A DNA stretch of 64,000 nucleotides from Enterococcus sp. HY326 (GTDB lineage Bacteria > Bacillota > Bacilli > Lactobacillales > Enterococcaceae). The stretch covers positions 1 to 64,000 of the forward strand of contig NZ_JANLGQ010000006.1 of assembly GCF_026157065.1 (NCBI RefSeq), given 5' to 3'. The notes below the pieces were generated by a model. It was not told the origin of the DNA. It was given only the letters and a program-made list of their open reading frames with translations, and ran no database searches. This document shows, one piece after another, positions 1 through 7,998 of this stretch (the stretch's first letter is position 1; each line of letters starts with the position of its first letter). Made by a program: the position numbers and the translations under genes.

Positions 1-4
1 TGCT

Positions 5-94
5 GGAGGATTACCCAAGTCCGGCTGAAGGGAACGGTCTTGAAAACCGTCAGGCGGGTAAAACCGTGCAAGGGTTCGAATCCCTTATCCTCCT
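5..94 (+). tRNA. tRNA-Ser (anticodon TGA), copy 1
   Basis: Cloverleaf with 7-bp acceptor stem (GGAGGAT with ATCCTCC), long class II variable arm, anticodon loop CTTGAAA. No encoded CCA. It is part of a 189-bp block repeated exactly at 649-837. Confidence 0.95.
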
Positions 95-107
95 TTTTTA
101 ATATTAT

Positions 108-181
<74 letters not shown>

Positions 182-224
182 TTACTTTTGACTTTCAAAA
201 GTACAACTTAATAAAACTAATATT

Positions 225-298
225 GGTTTGGTAGTTCAGCTGGTTAGAATGCCTGCCTGTCACGCAGGAGGTCGCGGGTTCGAGTCCCGTCCAGACCG
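225..298 (+). tRNA. tRNA-Asp (GTC), copy 1
   Basis: Anticodon loop CTGTCAC; acceptor stem GGTTTGG with CCAGACC. Bases 299-301 happen to read CCA, so this copy may encode its 3' end, unlike copy 2. Confidence 0.95.
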
Positions 299-302
299 CC
301 AT

Positions 303-373
303 GCGGGTGTAGTTTAGTGGTAAAACCACAGCCTTCCAAGCTGTTGTCGCGAGTTCGATTCTCGTCACCCGCT
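303..373 (+). tRNA. tRNA-Gly (TCC), copy 1
   Basis: Anticodon loop CTTCCAA; acceptor GCGGGTG with CACCCGC. It begins 4 bases after tRNA-Asp. No encoded CCA. Confidence 0.95.
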
Positions 374-389
374 TTAGTTTTATTAATTT

Positions 390-463
<74 letters not shown>

Positions 464-474
464 TTATTTTTCTT

Positions 475-562
475 GGGGAAGTACTCAAGTGGCTGAAGAG
501 GCGCCCCTGCTAAGGGTGTAGGTCGGGAAACCGGCGCGAGGGTTCAAATCCCTCCTTCTCCG
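475..562 (+). tRNA. tRNA-Ser (GCT)
   Basis: Class II tRNA with long variable arm; anticodon loop CTGCTAA; acceptor GGGGAAG with CTTCTCC (one G:T), discriminator G. It is present only in the first half of the array. Confidence 0.95.
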
Positions 563-575
563 TTTTATTTTTTTA

Positions 576-647
576 GGCCCGTTGGTCAAGCGGTTAAGAC
601 ACCGCCCTTTCACGGCGGTAACACGGGTTCGATTCCCGTACGGGTCA
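576..647 (+). tRNA. tRNA-Glu (TTC), copy 1
   Basis: Anticodon loop CTTTCAC; acceptor GGCCCGT with ACGGGTC, discriminator A. Confidence 0.95.
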
Positions 648-652
648 TTGCT

Positions 653-742
653 GGAGGATTACCCAAGTCCGGCTGAAGGGAACGGTCTTGAAAACCGTCA
701 GGCGGGTAAAACCGTGCAAGGGTTCGAATCCCTTATCCTCCT
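653..742 (+). tRNA. tRNA-Ser (TGA), copy 2
   Basis: Identical to the gene at 5-94, including flanking spacer. It opens the second half of the array. Confidence 0.95.
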
Positions 743-755
743 TTTTTAATATTAT

Positions 756-829
<74 letters not shown>

Positions 830-866
830 TTACTTTTTAATAAAAGTACGTATCACCCTTTAAAAC

Positions 867-940
867 GGTTTGGTAGTTCAGCTGGTTAGAATGCCTGCCT
901 GTCACGCAGGAGGTCGCGGGTTCGAGTCCCGTCCAGACCG
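867..940 (+). tRNA. tRNA-Asp (GTC), copy 2
   Basis: Same body as the gene at 225-298, but followed by CTTTTTTT rather than CCA. Confidence 0.95.
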
Positions 941-950
941 CTTTTTTTAT

Positions 951-1023
951 GGCTCGGTAGCTCAGTTGGTAGAGCAATGGATTGAAGCTCCATGTGTCGG
1001 CAGTTCGATTCTGTCCCGCGCCA
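951..1023 (+). tRNA. tRNA-Phe (GAA)
   Basis: Anticodon loop TTGAAGC, normal D and T arms. In the acceptor stem, GGCTCGG (951-957) faces CCGCGCC (1016-1022), which leaves a T954/C1019 mismatch at the fourth pair; all other pairs are Watson-Crick. It is present only in the second half of the array. Confidence 0.93.
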
Positions 1024-1030
1024 TTTTTTT

Positions 1031-1101
1031 GCGGGTGTAGTTTAGTGGTAAAACCACAGCCTTCCAAGCTGTTGTCGCGAGTTCGATTCTCGTCACCCGC
1101 T
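1031..1101 (+). tRNA. tRNA-Gly (TCC), copy 2
   Basis: Identical to the gene at 303-373. Confidence 0.95.
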
Positions 1102-1117
1102 TTACTTCATTTGTTTG

Positions 1118-1191
<74 letters not shown>

Positions 1192-1203
1192 TTATTAATA
1201 TTC

Positions 1204-1275
1204 GGCCCGTTGGTCAAGCGGTTAAGACACCGCCCTTTCACGGCGGTAACACGGGTTCGATTCCCGTACGGGTCA
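1204..1275 (+). tRNA. tRNA-Glu (TTC), copy 2
   Basis: Identical to the gene at 576-647; last gene before the array terminator. Confidence 0.95.
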
Positions 1276-1280
1276 CTTCG

Positions 1281-1309
1281 AAGATTGCTTTAGTTGCAGT
1301 CTTTTTTTT
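1281..1309 (+). terminator. terminator of the tRNA array
   Basis: Stem AAGATTGC / GCAGTCTT (one G:T) with a 7-base loop, followed by a run of T. Confidence 0.85.
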
Positions 1310-1394
1310 GCGTTTTAAAGTATCCGCTTTCTTTTTTTGAGTTGTTTTTGTTATACTTGAGAAAATAACTGTAGTTAAGAAAGAAGGAACGCAT

Positions 1395-1751
1395 ATGATT
1401 GATCATTTGAGTATTGGTGTGAGTGATTTAGCAAAGAGTAAAGAGTTTTATCAAGAGGCTTTGAAACCTTTGGGCTATCAAGTAAAGATTGAAATGCCCC
1501 ATGGTGTCTGCTTTAGCGCTGAAAGCGGCGGTGATTTGTGGATTGTAAAAGGCGATGTTTCCCCTATTCATTTGGCCTTTGGTGGGAGTCGTCAACAGGT
1601 GGAGGAATTTTACGCTGCGGCATTGAAGGCAGGCGGCGTTGATAATGGTGGACCTGGACTGCGACCGCAATACCATGAAAATTATTATGCGGCTTTTATT
1701 TTTGACCCGGATGGCTACAATCTTGAAGTTGTTTCCCACACTGGTAGTTAA
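1395..1751 (+). CDS. VOC (glyoxalase/bleomycin-resistance fold) protein
   Basis: The 118-residue product fits a single VOC domain: an N-terminal half beginning with IDHLSIGVSDLAKSKEFY and a C-terminal half ending in FDPDGYNLEVVSH, the usual closing strand carrying the metal-ligand glutamate. Such proteins are small metal-dependent lyases, isomerases or binding proteins; the substrate cannot be told. It has a good ribosome site (AAGAAGGAA, 1380-1388) and stands alone between the tRNA array and the metK riboswitch. No terminator is obvious after it. Confidence 0.8.
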   Translation: MIDHLSIGVSDLAKSKEFYQEALKPLGYQVKIEMPHGVCFSAESGGDLWIVKGDVSPIHLAFGGSRQQVEEFYAAALKAGGVDNGGPGLRPQYHENYYAAFIFDPDGYNLEVVSHTGS

Positions 1752-1958
1752 GAACTTATAAAAGCAGAATATGAAAATTTTTTTGTTCATCTTCACTTGT
1801 TTTACATGGAATAATGTAATGGTCGTTAACACTTGTGGTGAGAAATAAAATAATTTTCAAAACTAATTTTTAGTCTCTTGTCGCTCATAGCGCAGGAGGC
1901 TTTTTGATTGGATAAGAAATTTGCATTGATTTCTGTAGGGTTTTCCGAAGCTTTCTGC

Positions 1959-1964
1959 TATACT
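1959..1964 (+). promoter_or_regulatory. probable metK promoter -10 box
   Basis: TATACT lies 8 bases before the first helix of the SMK box, so transcription would begin just ahead of the riboswitch. The -35 region is weak. Confidence 0.5.
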
Positions 1965-1971
1965 AGGTATC

Positions 1972-2036
1972 GTTGCAAGTTCCCGAAAGGATTCGCACTG
2001 CGAAGATGCCTTGTAACCGAAAAATTTTAGGGGGAA
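1972..2036 (+). promoter_or_regulatory. SMK box (SAM-III) riboswitch
   Basis: The metK leader has the SMK architecture. An outer helix pairs GTTGCAAG (1972-1979) with CTTGTAAC (2010-2017). Inside it are TTCCCGAAAGGAT, a variable hairpin (TTCGC/GCGAA at 1992-2004) and AGATGCCTTGTAACCGAAA. The Shine-Dalgarno run GGGGG (2030-2034) follows. In the family, SAM binding pairs the Shine-Dalgarno with the AGGAT/anti-SD side and blocks translation of SAM synthetase. The class is known from Enterococcus, Streptococcus and Lactococcus relatives. Confidence 0.93.
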
Positions 2037-2042
2037 TAACTC

Positions 2043-3233
2043 ATGACAGAAAGACATTTATTTACTTCAGAATCTGTCTCTGAAGGACATCCAGATAAAG
2101 TTGCCGATCAAATTAGTGATGCAATTTTAGATGCGATTTTAGAAAAGGATCCCGATGCACGGGTCGCCTGTGAGACATCCGTCACTACGGGTTTAGTGCT
2201 AGTTTTTGGTGAAATATCTACAAGTGCTTATGTGGACATTCAAAAAGTTGTCCGTAAAACGATTAATGAAATCGGGTATACGCGGGCCAAGTTCGGCTTT
2301 GACGGGGACACGGTTGCCGTATTAGTTGCCATTGATGAACAATCTCCAGATATTGCCCAAGGGGTTGATGAAGCCTTAGAAGTACGGGGAACAACTGGTG
2401 ATCCGTTAGATTTGATTGGTGCAGGTGACCAGGGTTTGATGTTTGGTTTTGCGGTCGATGAAACACCGGAATTAATGCCGTTACCGATTGCTTTATCCCA
2501 TCGTTTAGTTCGCCGGTTGGCGGAGTTGCGTAAGACTGGCGAGTTGGATTATCTGCGCCCAGATGCTAAGTCGCAGGTGACGATTGAGTACGATGAGGCT
2601 GGTCAGCCGCAAAGAGTTGATACGATTGTGATTAGCACTCAGCATGATGAACAGGTGGACAATCAAACGATTCATGATGATATTATTGAAAAAGTGATTA
2701 AAGATGTGATTCCAGTTCATTTATTGGATGAGCAGACAAAATACTTTATAAATCCGACGGGACGCTTTGTTATCGGCGGACCTCAGGGGGATGCTGGTCT
2801 AACTGGCCGCAAGATTATTGTCGATACTTATGGTGGCTATGCCCGTCATGGCGGCGGCGCTTTTTCTGGGAAAGATGCTACTAAAGTCGATCGGTCGGCA
2901 AGTTATGCCGCCCGTTATATTGCCAAGAATATTGTGGCAGCCGGTTTTGCTAAAAAGGCTGAGGTTCAGCTGGCCTATGCGATTGGTGTAGCGCAGCCGG
3001 TTTCGATTTCAATCAATACTTTTGGAACATCCACTGTGCCTGAAAGTAAACTGATTGAAGCGGTGCGGGAGAATTTTGACCTGCGTCCAGCCGGCATTAT
3101 TGACATGCTGGACTTAAAGCGGCCGATTTACAAGCAAACAGCCGCATACGGTCACTTTGGTCGCACAGATATTGATTTGCCTTGGGAAAAATTGGACAAG
3201 GTAGCGGGCTTAAGAGAGAGCATTGGCGAGTAG
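2043..3233 (+). CDS. metK: S-adenosylmethionine synthetase
   Basis: The 396-residue enzyme makes SAM from methionine and ATP. Family signatures are present: [16 protein letters not shown] near the N terminus with the catalytic His and Mg-binding Asp, the loop region [12 protein letters not shown] in the first third, and [19 protein letters not shown] near residue 275, the phosphate-binding hexapeptide and active lysine. Length is normal. The ATG lies 8 bases after the GGGGG Shine-Dalgarno that belongs to the SMK box. Regulation is therefore expected to be translational feedback by SAM. It is monocistronic, with a terminator right after it. Confidence 0.98.
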   Translation: MTERHLFTSESVSEGHPDKVADQISDAILDAILEKDPDARVACETSVTTGLVLVFGEISTSAYVDIQKVVRKTINEIGYTRAKFGFDGDTVAVLVAIDEQSPDIAQGVDEALEVRGTTGDPLDLIGAGDQGLMFGFAVDETPELMPLPIALSHRLVRRLAELRKTGELDYLRPDAKSQVTIEYDEAGQPQRVDTIVISTQHDEQVDNQTIHDDIIEKVIKDVIPVHLLDEQTKYFINPTGRFVIGGPQGDAGLTGRKIIVDTYGGYARHGGGAFSGKDATKVDRSASYAARYIAKNIVAAGFAKKAEVQLAYAIGVAQPVSISINTFGTSTVPESKLIEAVRENFDLRPAGIIDMLDLKRPIYKQTAAYGHFGRTDIDLPWEKLDKVAGLRESIGE

Positions 3234-3271
3234 TTGAGCCGAAAAAAATATTTTTATATTGATTTGAAAAG

Positions 3272-3308
3272 AGAAGGTACTGGCTCAAGCTGGGCCTTCT
3301 TTTTATTT
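3272..3308 (+). terminator. metK terminator
   Basis: Hairpin with outer stem AGAAGG/CCTTCT and an inner GGCT/AGCT pairing, followed by a T-rich run. Confidence 0.7.
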
Positions 3309-3464
3309 TTTGAGAAAAGTCGGCAAATCTGCAACAGTGAAACGACTGCCAGAAAAAATTAAGTTGGCAACTGAAGACTGATTGGCTTATGATAAATTTT
3401 TTTTAAGTGGAGTTGTATGGCTTTTTTCTGATACAATCAAAGAGATAGTCTAAATAAGGGAGTA

Positions 3465-4949
3465 ATGAAGGAAATGGCAAGAAAAACCAATGTCCCCTTA
3501 GTCACTGTGTGTGTCTTTGTGGCGACTTTTATGACGGCGATTGAAGGGACAATTGTCACGACGGCAATGCCGACAATTGTCGGCTCTTTAGATGGTTTGG
3601 AAATTATGAATTGGGTATTCTCAGTTTATTTATTAACCAATGCGATGATGACACCAATTTATGGAAAATTGGCAGACAAGGTCGGTCGTAAACCGATTTT
3701 TATGCTGGGTATTTTGATTTTTATTATAGGTTCTTCTCTGTGTGGTTTGTCCAACACAATGCTGACGCTGATTATTGCACGGGCGATTCAAGGAATCGGT
3801 GCCGGAGCGATTATGCCGGTGGCTCTGACAATTATTGCTGATATGTATACTGTGGAAAAGCGGGCACAGGTTTTAGGCTTTAACAATGCAGCCTGGGGGA
3901 TTTCTAGTGTTCTTGGGCCATTAGCCGGTGGCCTGATTGTCGACACAATCGGCTGGCATTGGATTTTCTTTATTAATCTGCCGATTGGTTTAGTCCTGCT
4001 GGGGCTAATTTATTTATTTTTACAGGAGGAAAAAGTTCCTCGAACGGCCAAAAGGGTCGATGTTGTGGGAACAATAACGCTATTAGTGACGCTGTTTAGT
4101 TTGCTACTAGGATTTCAAGAGTTGGAAAACGGTGTATCTGTGAGTGTGTTGTTTTTATTTGTGATTGCCATTTTAGCTTTTGCGATATTTTTAAGAGCGG
4201 AGAAAAAAGCGGAAGATCCAATTATTACTTTAGGGTTATTTAAAAGCCCGCTTTTTGTGGCGGCTAACTTGGTTGCTGCATTGGTGAGCGGCTATTTAAT
4301 TGGGATTGATGTTTATATTCCAATGTGGATGCAGGGAGTTTTAGGTATCAGTGCGGCAATCGGCGGACTCGCCTTAGCGCCGATGTCGATTCTGTGGATG
4401 GCGGGCTCATTTTTAGCGGGGCGCTGGCTGAGTAAATTTTCTGAGCAGCGAATTTTGCTTCAAGGGCTGACTCTAGTGGCGCTTGGTGGGTTTGGCTTAT
4501 TCTTTTTGCCTGCCTATAGTAATTATAATTTCTTTTTAGTGATTTCAGCAGTCATCGGCTTAGGTTTTGGAATAACCATCACAACGGCGACTGTCAGTGT
4601 CCAAAGTAGCGTGCCGCCGGAATCTTTAGGGGTGGCGACCTCTTTTAATACGCTAGTGCGGACGATTGGTCAGACGGTAATGGTTTCGGTTTTTGGCTTG
4701 ATAATCAATCAAGCCACGGCGCAAGGCTTAGCGCAAAAAGGCTTTGATTCGCAAAGTGATTTGATGAATCAGTTGGTTAATCCACAAACTGCTAAAGAAT
4801 TGCCCCAGGAAATGCTGACACCACTGCGGGAAATTTTATTCAGTGGACTGCATCGAGTTTTTCTGACTGGATTAGTGATGGTGGCAGTTGCTATCGCAGT
4901 CGTTATGTTGTATCAGCAAAAACAAAAAATGAAAGCAAGCAACTCTTAA
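3465..4949 (+). CDS. MFS drug:H+ antiporter, 14-TM (DHA2 / EmrB-QacA type)
   Basis: A 494-residue integral membrane protein with the features of the 14-helix DHA2 group. Motif A is GKLADKVGRKP between helices 2 and 3. The antiporter motif C region GPLAGGLIVDTIGWHW is in helix 5. There is a conserved Asp/Glu-poor first helix TAIEGTIVTTAMPTI, and a long hydrophilic loop before the last helix. Such proteins export cationic drugs, dyes or bile acids with proton exchange. The start is uncertain: ATG at 3474 sits better behind the GGGAG site than ATG 3465. The substrate is not predictable. Confidence 0.9.
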   Translation: MKEMARKTNVPLVTVCVFVATFMTAIEGTIVTTAMPTIVGSLDGLEIMNWVFSVYLLTNAMMTPIYGKLADKVGRKPIFMLGILIFIIGSSLCGLSNTMLTLIIARAIQGIGAGAIMPVALTIIADMYTVEKRAQVLGFNNAAWGISSVLGPLAGGLIVDTIGWHWIFFINLPIGLVLLGLIYLFLQEEKVPRTAKRVDVVGTITLLVTLFSLLLGFQELENGVSVSVLFLFVIAILAFAIFLRAEKKAEDPIITLGLFKSPLFVAANLVAALVSGYLIGIDVYIPMWMQGVLGISAAIGGLALAPMSILWMAGSFLAGRWLSKFSEQRILLQGLTLVALGGFGLFFLPAYSNYNFFLVISAVIGLGFGITITTATVSVQSSVPPESLGVATSFNTLVRTIGQTVMVSVFGLIINQATAQGLAQKGFDSQSDLMNQLVNPQTAKELPQEMLTPLREILFSGLHRVFLTGLVMVAVAIAVVMLYQQKQKMKASNS

Positions 4950-5002
4950 AGCGGCTGAAAAGCTGACGCTTGGAGCTGCATAAGACAAAAGGAGTGGTTG
5001 AG

Positions 5003-5794
5003 ATGGCCTTTTTACAAGCCAATATTTATTCAAATGTTTTAGAAATGGAAGTCATGATCAATGTAGTATTGCCGCAAAAGACGGAGAAAAAAATCGGCAG
5101 CAGCAGTCTTGGGGCCAATGAGGATGTCCCGGTATTATATTTGCTTCACGGCATGAACGGCAATCACAGCGTTTGGGCCCGACGCACGTCAATCGAGCAC
5201 TATGTGACGGATTATCAGATTGCCGTGGTGATGCCTTCGACTGATTTGGGCTGGTATACTGACACGACTTATGATATGAACTATTGGACTTTTATTGCGG
5301 AGGAATTGCCAGAGATTGTTCATGAGCTGTTTCCGCAGATTTCTACTAAACGGGAAAAAACATATGCGGCTGGACTGTCAATGGGAGGTTATGGGGCTTT
5401 AAAACTTGGCTTAAGAAAGCCTGAAAACTTCGCGGCCGTAGCTTCTCTTTCAGGAGCAGTTGTTTTAGGTCTGCAAATGGAGCAGATGCTGGAGGTTCGT
5501 CCCCGGAATTATTGGGAGGGTATCTTTGGCCCCTTAGATGAGGTGGCCAATAGTGACAATGCCCCTTTATATTTATTGAATAAATTAGTAGCCAGCGGTC
5601 AGGACATTCCCCGCATTTTTCTGGCCTGCGGAACTGAAGACCCTCTCTATGCAGCGAGTGCCGGAATGTCTGGCCAAATGACTAAACTAGGCGTTGCCCA
5701 TACTTTTGAGGAGGGACCCGGCGAACACAATTGGATTTTTTGGGACCAATGGATTCAGCGGGTCTTAGAATGGTTCTTTGATGAAAATTCCTAA
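5003..5794 (+). CDS. alpha/beta-hydrolase esterase (EstA / esterase D-like)
   Basis: A 263-residue serine esterase resembling the tributyrin esterase EstA of lactococci and the S-formylglutathione hydrolase/esterase D family. The nucleophile elbow is GLSMGGYGALKLG; the other triad members are probably the Asp in CGTEDPLY and the His in GEHNWIFW near the C terminus. An oxyanion-side motif YLLHGMNGNHSVW precedes. ATG 5003 is chosen because AAAGGAG lies 8 bases ahead; an upstream in-frame ATG at 4970 lacks a site. It overlaps the Nudix gene by 14 bases and probably shares its transcript. No signal peptide, so cytoplasmic. Confidence 0.85.
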   Translation: MAFLQANIYSNVLEMEVMINVVLPQKTEKKIGSSSLGANEDVPVLYLLHGMNGNHSVWARRTSIEHYVTDYQIAVVMPSTDLGWYTDTTYDMNYWTFIAEELPEIVHELFPQISTKREKTYAAGLSMGGYGALKLGLRKPENFAAVASLSGAVVLGLQMEQMLEVRPRNYWEGIFGPLDEVANSDNAPLYLLNKLVASGQDIPRIFLACGTEDPLYAASAGMSGQMTKLGVAHTFEEGPGEHNWIFWDQWIQRVLEWFFDENS

Positions 5795-6245
5795 CGATTT
5801 GACGGTCTCTTTACCAGAAGGAAAACTAAATATTCGAGTGGCGGCGTGGCTCGAACACGAGGGTCAGCTTTTGGTCAGCCGTTTTCCTAATGGTCGGTTG
5901 TCACTCCCCGGGGGTCGGCTGAAATTTAACGAAAATTCAGTGGCTGGTCTAAAACGGGAAATTTTCGAAGAATTGCAGCAGCCGGTCAGCGACCTTAGTC
6001 TGATGGCAATTGTTGAGAATTTCTTTGATATTGAGGACGATAGCTTTCATGAATTGTTATTTATTTATCGCGGGAGCGTTCCTTATCAGAAACAATACCG
6101 CAGCACTGAGCCCCAGGAGCAAACGATTCTATGGCTGCCTTTGAAACAGATTGAACTTTTGCGGCCAGCAGTGTTACAAGAGCTGGCCGAGTATCAAGGA
6201 GCTGAAATTCTGCACCTGATTAATCGGGATAATGAAGAAAATTAA
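5781..6245 (+). CDS. Nudix hydrolase
   Basis: The 154-residue product contains a full Nudix box, GGRLKFNENSVAGL followed by KREIFEELQ, with the G-x5-E-x7-RE-x2-EE spacing that binds the metal-pyrophosphate. Family members cleave nucleoside diphosphates linked to another moiety; the substrate is unknown. The gene begins inside the last codons of the esterase, an arrangement typical of translational coupling. ATG 5781 is preferred over the adjacent in-frame TTG at 5778. Confidence 0.85.
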   Translation: MKIPNDLTVSLPEGKLNIRVAAWLEHEGQLLVSRFPNGRLSLPGGRLKFNENSVAGLKREIFEELQQPVSDLSLMAIVENFFDIEDDSFHELLFIYRGSVPYQKQYRSTEPQEQTILWLPLKQIELLRPAVLQELAEYQGAEILHLINRDNEEN

Positions 6246-6285
6246 AAAGCTTGATATAACGCTGCTTTTTCGTTGATAAAGACTT

Positions 6286-6314
6286 TTGACAACGAAAAAT
6301 CGCCCATGATAAAG
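6286..6314 (+). promoter_or_regulatory. possible promoter of the XRE/membrane gene pair
   Basis: TTGACA at 6286-6291 is followed after 16-17 bases by GATAAAG. A short direct repeat, GATAAAGACYTTTG, occurs around each end and could be an operator. Confidence 0.4.
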
Positions 6315-6372
6315 ACCTTTGCTAGTCAAAAACTCCTCCAACAACTAAGCTGAAATCGAAGGGATGAAGAAG

Positions 6373-6957
6373 ATGAACCTCAGTCAACAAATTAAGAAAT
6401 TACGGGACCGTGATCAGCTTTCCCAAGAGGATTTAGCGGAGAAAATTTATGTTTCCCGCCAAACTATTTCCAACTGGGAAAATGAGCACAGCTATCCAGA
6501 TGTTCATAATTTGTTATTGATGAGCGTCCTCTTTGACGTCACTTTAGATGAATTAGTGAAGGGAGACGTGGATCAAATGCGGCGTATGATTCAAAATGAT
6601 GAAATGGATAGATATGGGAAATTGATGGGGCTTTTTCTGTTGGCTGCTATTGTCGTAGGAATTGTTAGCATTACTATCTGGGGAGTGTGGGGTTATCTTC
6701 CACTGGGCATCTTATGGGTCATCAGTATGTATTTTGCCATGAAGGTTGAAAAGATAAAGAAGAAAAATGATATTAAGACATTCAGAGAAATCGTTGCTTT
6801 TACTGATGGCAAAACGGATTTAGATGACATTCGCAAACAGCGGAATCGAAAAAAATATTTTTTGGAAAAATCTTTAATTGTTCTGGCAGCGGGGGTAATT
6901 GGTGCTTTACTGAGCCTACTGGTTTCGTTTATCACAGATTTTTTGATTAATCTTTAA
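6373..6957 (+). CDS. XRE-family regulator with C-terminal membrane anchor
   Basis: About 194 residues. Residues 1-65 form a classic Cro/CI helix-turn-helix (LSQEDLAEKIYVSRQTISNWENE). A linker follows, then two closely spaced helices (around residues 75-120) and a C-terminal helix pair ending FITDFLINL. This DNA-binding plus membrane layout is common in Firmicutes next to small membrane proteins or exporters, but its ligands are mostly unknown. GAAGGG directly touches ATG 6364, so ATG 6373 (9-base spacing) is the likelier start. It is followed 32 bases later by another membrane gene. Confidence 0.8.
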   Translation: MNLSQQIKKLRDRDQLSQEDLAEKIYVSRQTISNWENEHSYPDVHNLLLMSVLFDVTLDELVKGDVDQMRRMIQNDEMDRYGKLMGLFLLAAIVVGIVSITIWGVWGYLPLGILWVISMYFAMKVEKIKKKNDIKTFREIVAFTDGKTDLDDIRKQRNRKKYFLEKSLIVLAAGVIGALLSLLVSFITDFLINL

Positions 6958-6989
6958 ACATGATAACAAACTAATTAGGAGGGCAAACA

Positions 6990-7307
6990 ATGGAGCAAAT
7001 CATTATTTTAAGTATTACTTTAGTGTTATTAGTTGTTTACTTTTACAGTCATTATTACCGTCTCCGCATGCCGGCAAAGGGGGATGAACGCTGGTTGGAA
7101 ATTGAAAAAAGAGCGAGCCGAATTGCCAATGGCTATTTTCAAGGTTTGATTGTGATTGTCGCTTTGGCCCAAGGGATACTGTTGTTTTTGCCGGAGATGA
7201 ATGTCACTATTTCTTTGGAGAGAGTCTTGATGATTGCTTTTTGGGTGATTATTGCCGGTCAGGTGGTAGAAGTATTGGCGCTGCGACATTTTAATCGGGT
7301 GATGTAA
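6990..7307 (+). CDS. small membrane protein of unknown function
   Basis: A 105-residue protein with three predicted membrane helices: residues 3-20 (IIILSITLVLLVVYFY), about 48-67, and about 78-97. A charged segment RMPAKGDERWLEIEKRASR sits between the first two. It has a strong ribosome site (TAGGAGGG) and lies directly behind the membrane-anchored XRE regulator, so the two probably form one unit. I do not recognise a named family. Confidence 0.7.
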   Translation: MEQIIILSITLVLLVVYFYSHYYRLRMPAKGDERWLEIEKRASRIANGYFQGLIVIVALAQGILLFLPEMNVTISLERVLMIAFWVIIAGQVVEVLALRHFNRVM

Positions 7308-7461
7308 CAGAAATAGCGACTAAAGAGGCTGCTGAGTCAAATTAATTGGGATTCAAAAAAAGTTGAAGGCTACGGCAGTATTCTGAGGTTATTTTATAAA
7401 CGAGTTTTAGACGATTTTATAAGTTGGTTAAAATAAAAATGAGTAGTTGAAGGAGTTAGGT

Positions 7462-7947
7462 ATGGCACAAATGGTCATTAGAAGGGCAACGGAGCAGGAT
7501 GTGCCCTTGATTTTAAACTTTATCAAAGAATTGGCAGTCTATGAAAAAATGCTGGCGGATGTGACGGCTACAGAAGAGCTGTTGCGGGAAAATTTATTTG
7601 AAAAGCAGCGGGCCGAGGTGATTATCGGTGAAGTCGAGGAACAACCGGTGGCGTTTGCTCTATTTTTTACTAATTTTTCGACGTTTGTCGGTAAGCCGGG
7701 TTTGTACTTGGAGGATTTATTTGTGAAGCCGGAGTTTCGTGGAACCGGCTTTGGCCAACAGATTTTAGCTTACTTGGCAAACTTAGCTGTCGAACGAAAT
7801 TACGGCCGCTTTGAGTGGGTTGTGTTGGATTGGAATCAGCCGTCGATTGATTTTTATCAAAAGATGGGGGCTGTGGCGATGGACGAATGGCGAATTTTTC
7901 GGGTGAGTGGGCCGGCCTTAGAGAAATTGGCGGCCTTAGAGAATTAA
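7462..7947 (+). CDS. GNAT N-acetyltransferase (diamine acetyltransferase-like)
   Basis: A 161-residue single-domain GNAT protein. It begins MVIRRATEQDVPLILNFI, has the EDLFVKPEFRGTGFGQQIL segment (motif A, acetyl-CoA pyrophosphate loop R/Q-x2-G-x-G/A) and ends its core with VVLDWNQPSIDFYQKMGA. The order resembles spermidine/spermine and other diamine acetyltransferases, but the acceptor is not certain. ATG 7462 follows GAAGGAG with proper spacing. It converges with the ara operon and shares its terminator. Confidence 0.82.
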   Translation: MAQMVIRRATEQDVPLILNFIKELAVYEKMLADVTATEELLRENLFEKQRAEVIIGEVEEQPVAFALFFTNFSTFVGKPGLYLEDLFVKPEFRGTGFGQQILAYLANLAVERNYGRFEWVVLDWNQPSIDFYQKMGAVAMDEWRIFRVSGPALEKLAALEN

Positions 7948-7956
7948 AAGAACAAA

Positions 7957-7990
7957 ACAACCGCTGGCATTTATTTACCAGCGGTTTTTA
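7957..7990. terminator. bidirectional terminator between the acetyltransferase and araA
   Basis: Perfect 9-bp stem AACCGCTGG (7959-7967) / CCAGCGGTT (7978-7986). It is flanked by A-rich sequence on the left and T-rich on the right, so it can stop transcription from both sides. Confidence 0.88.
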
Positions 7991-7998
7991 GATGTCCT

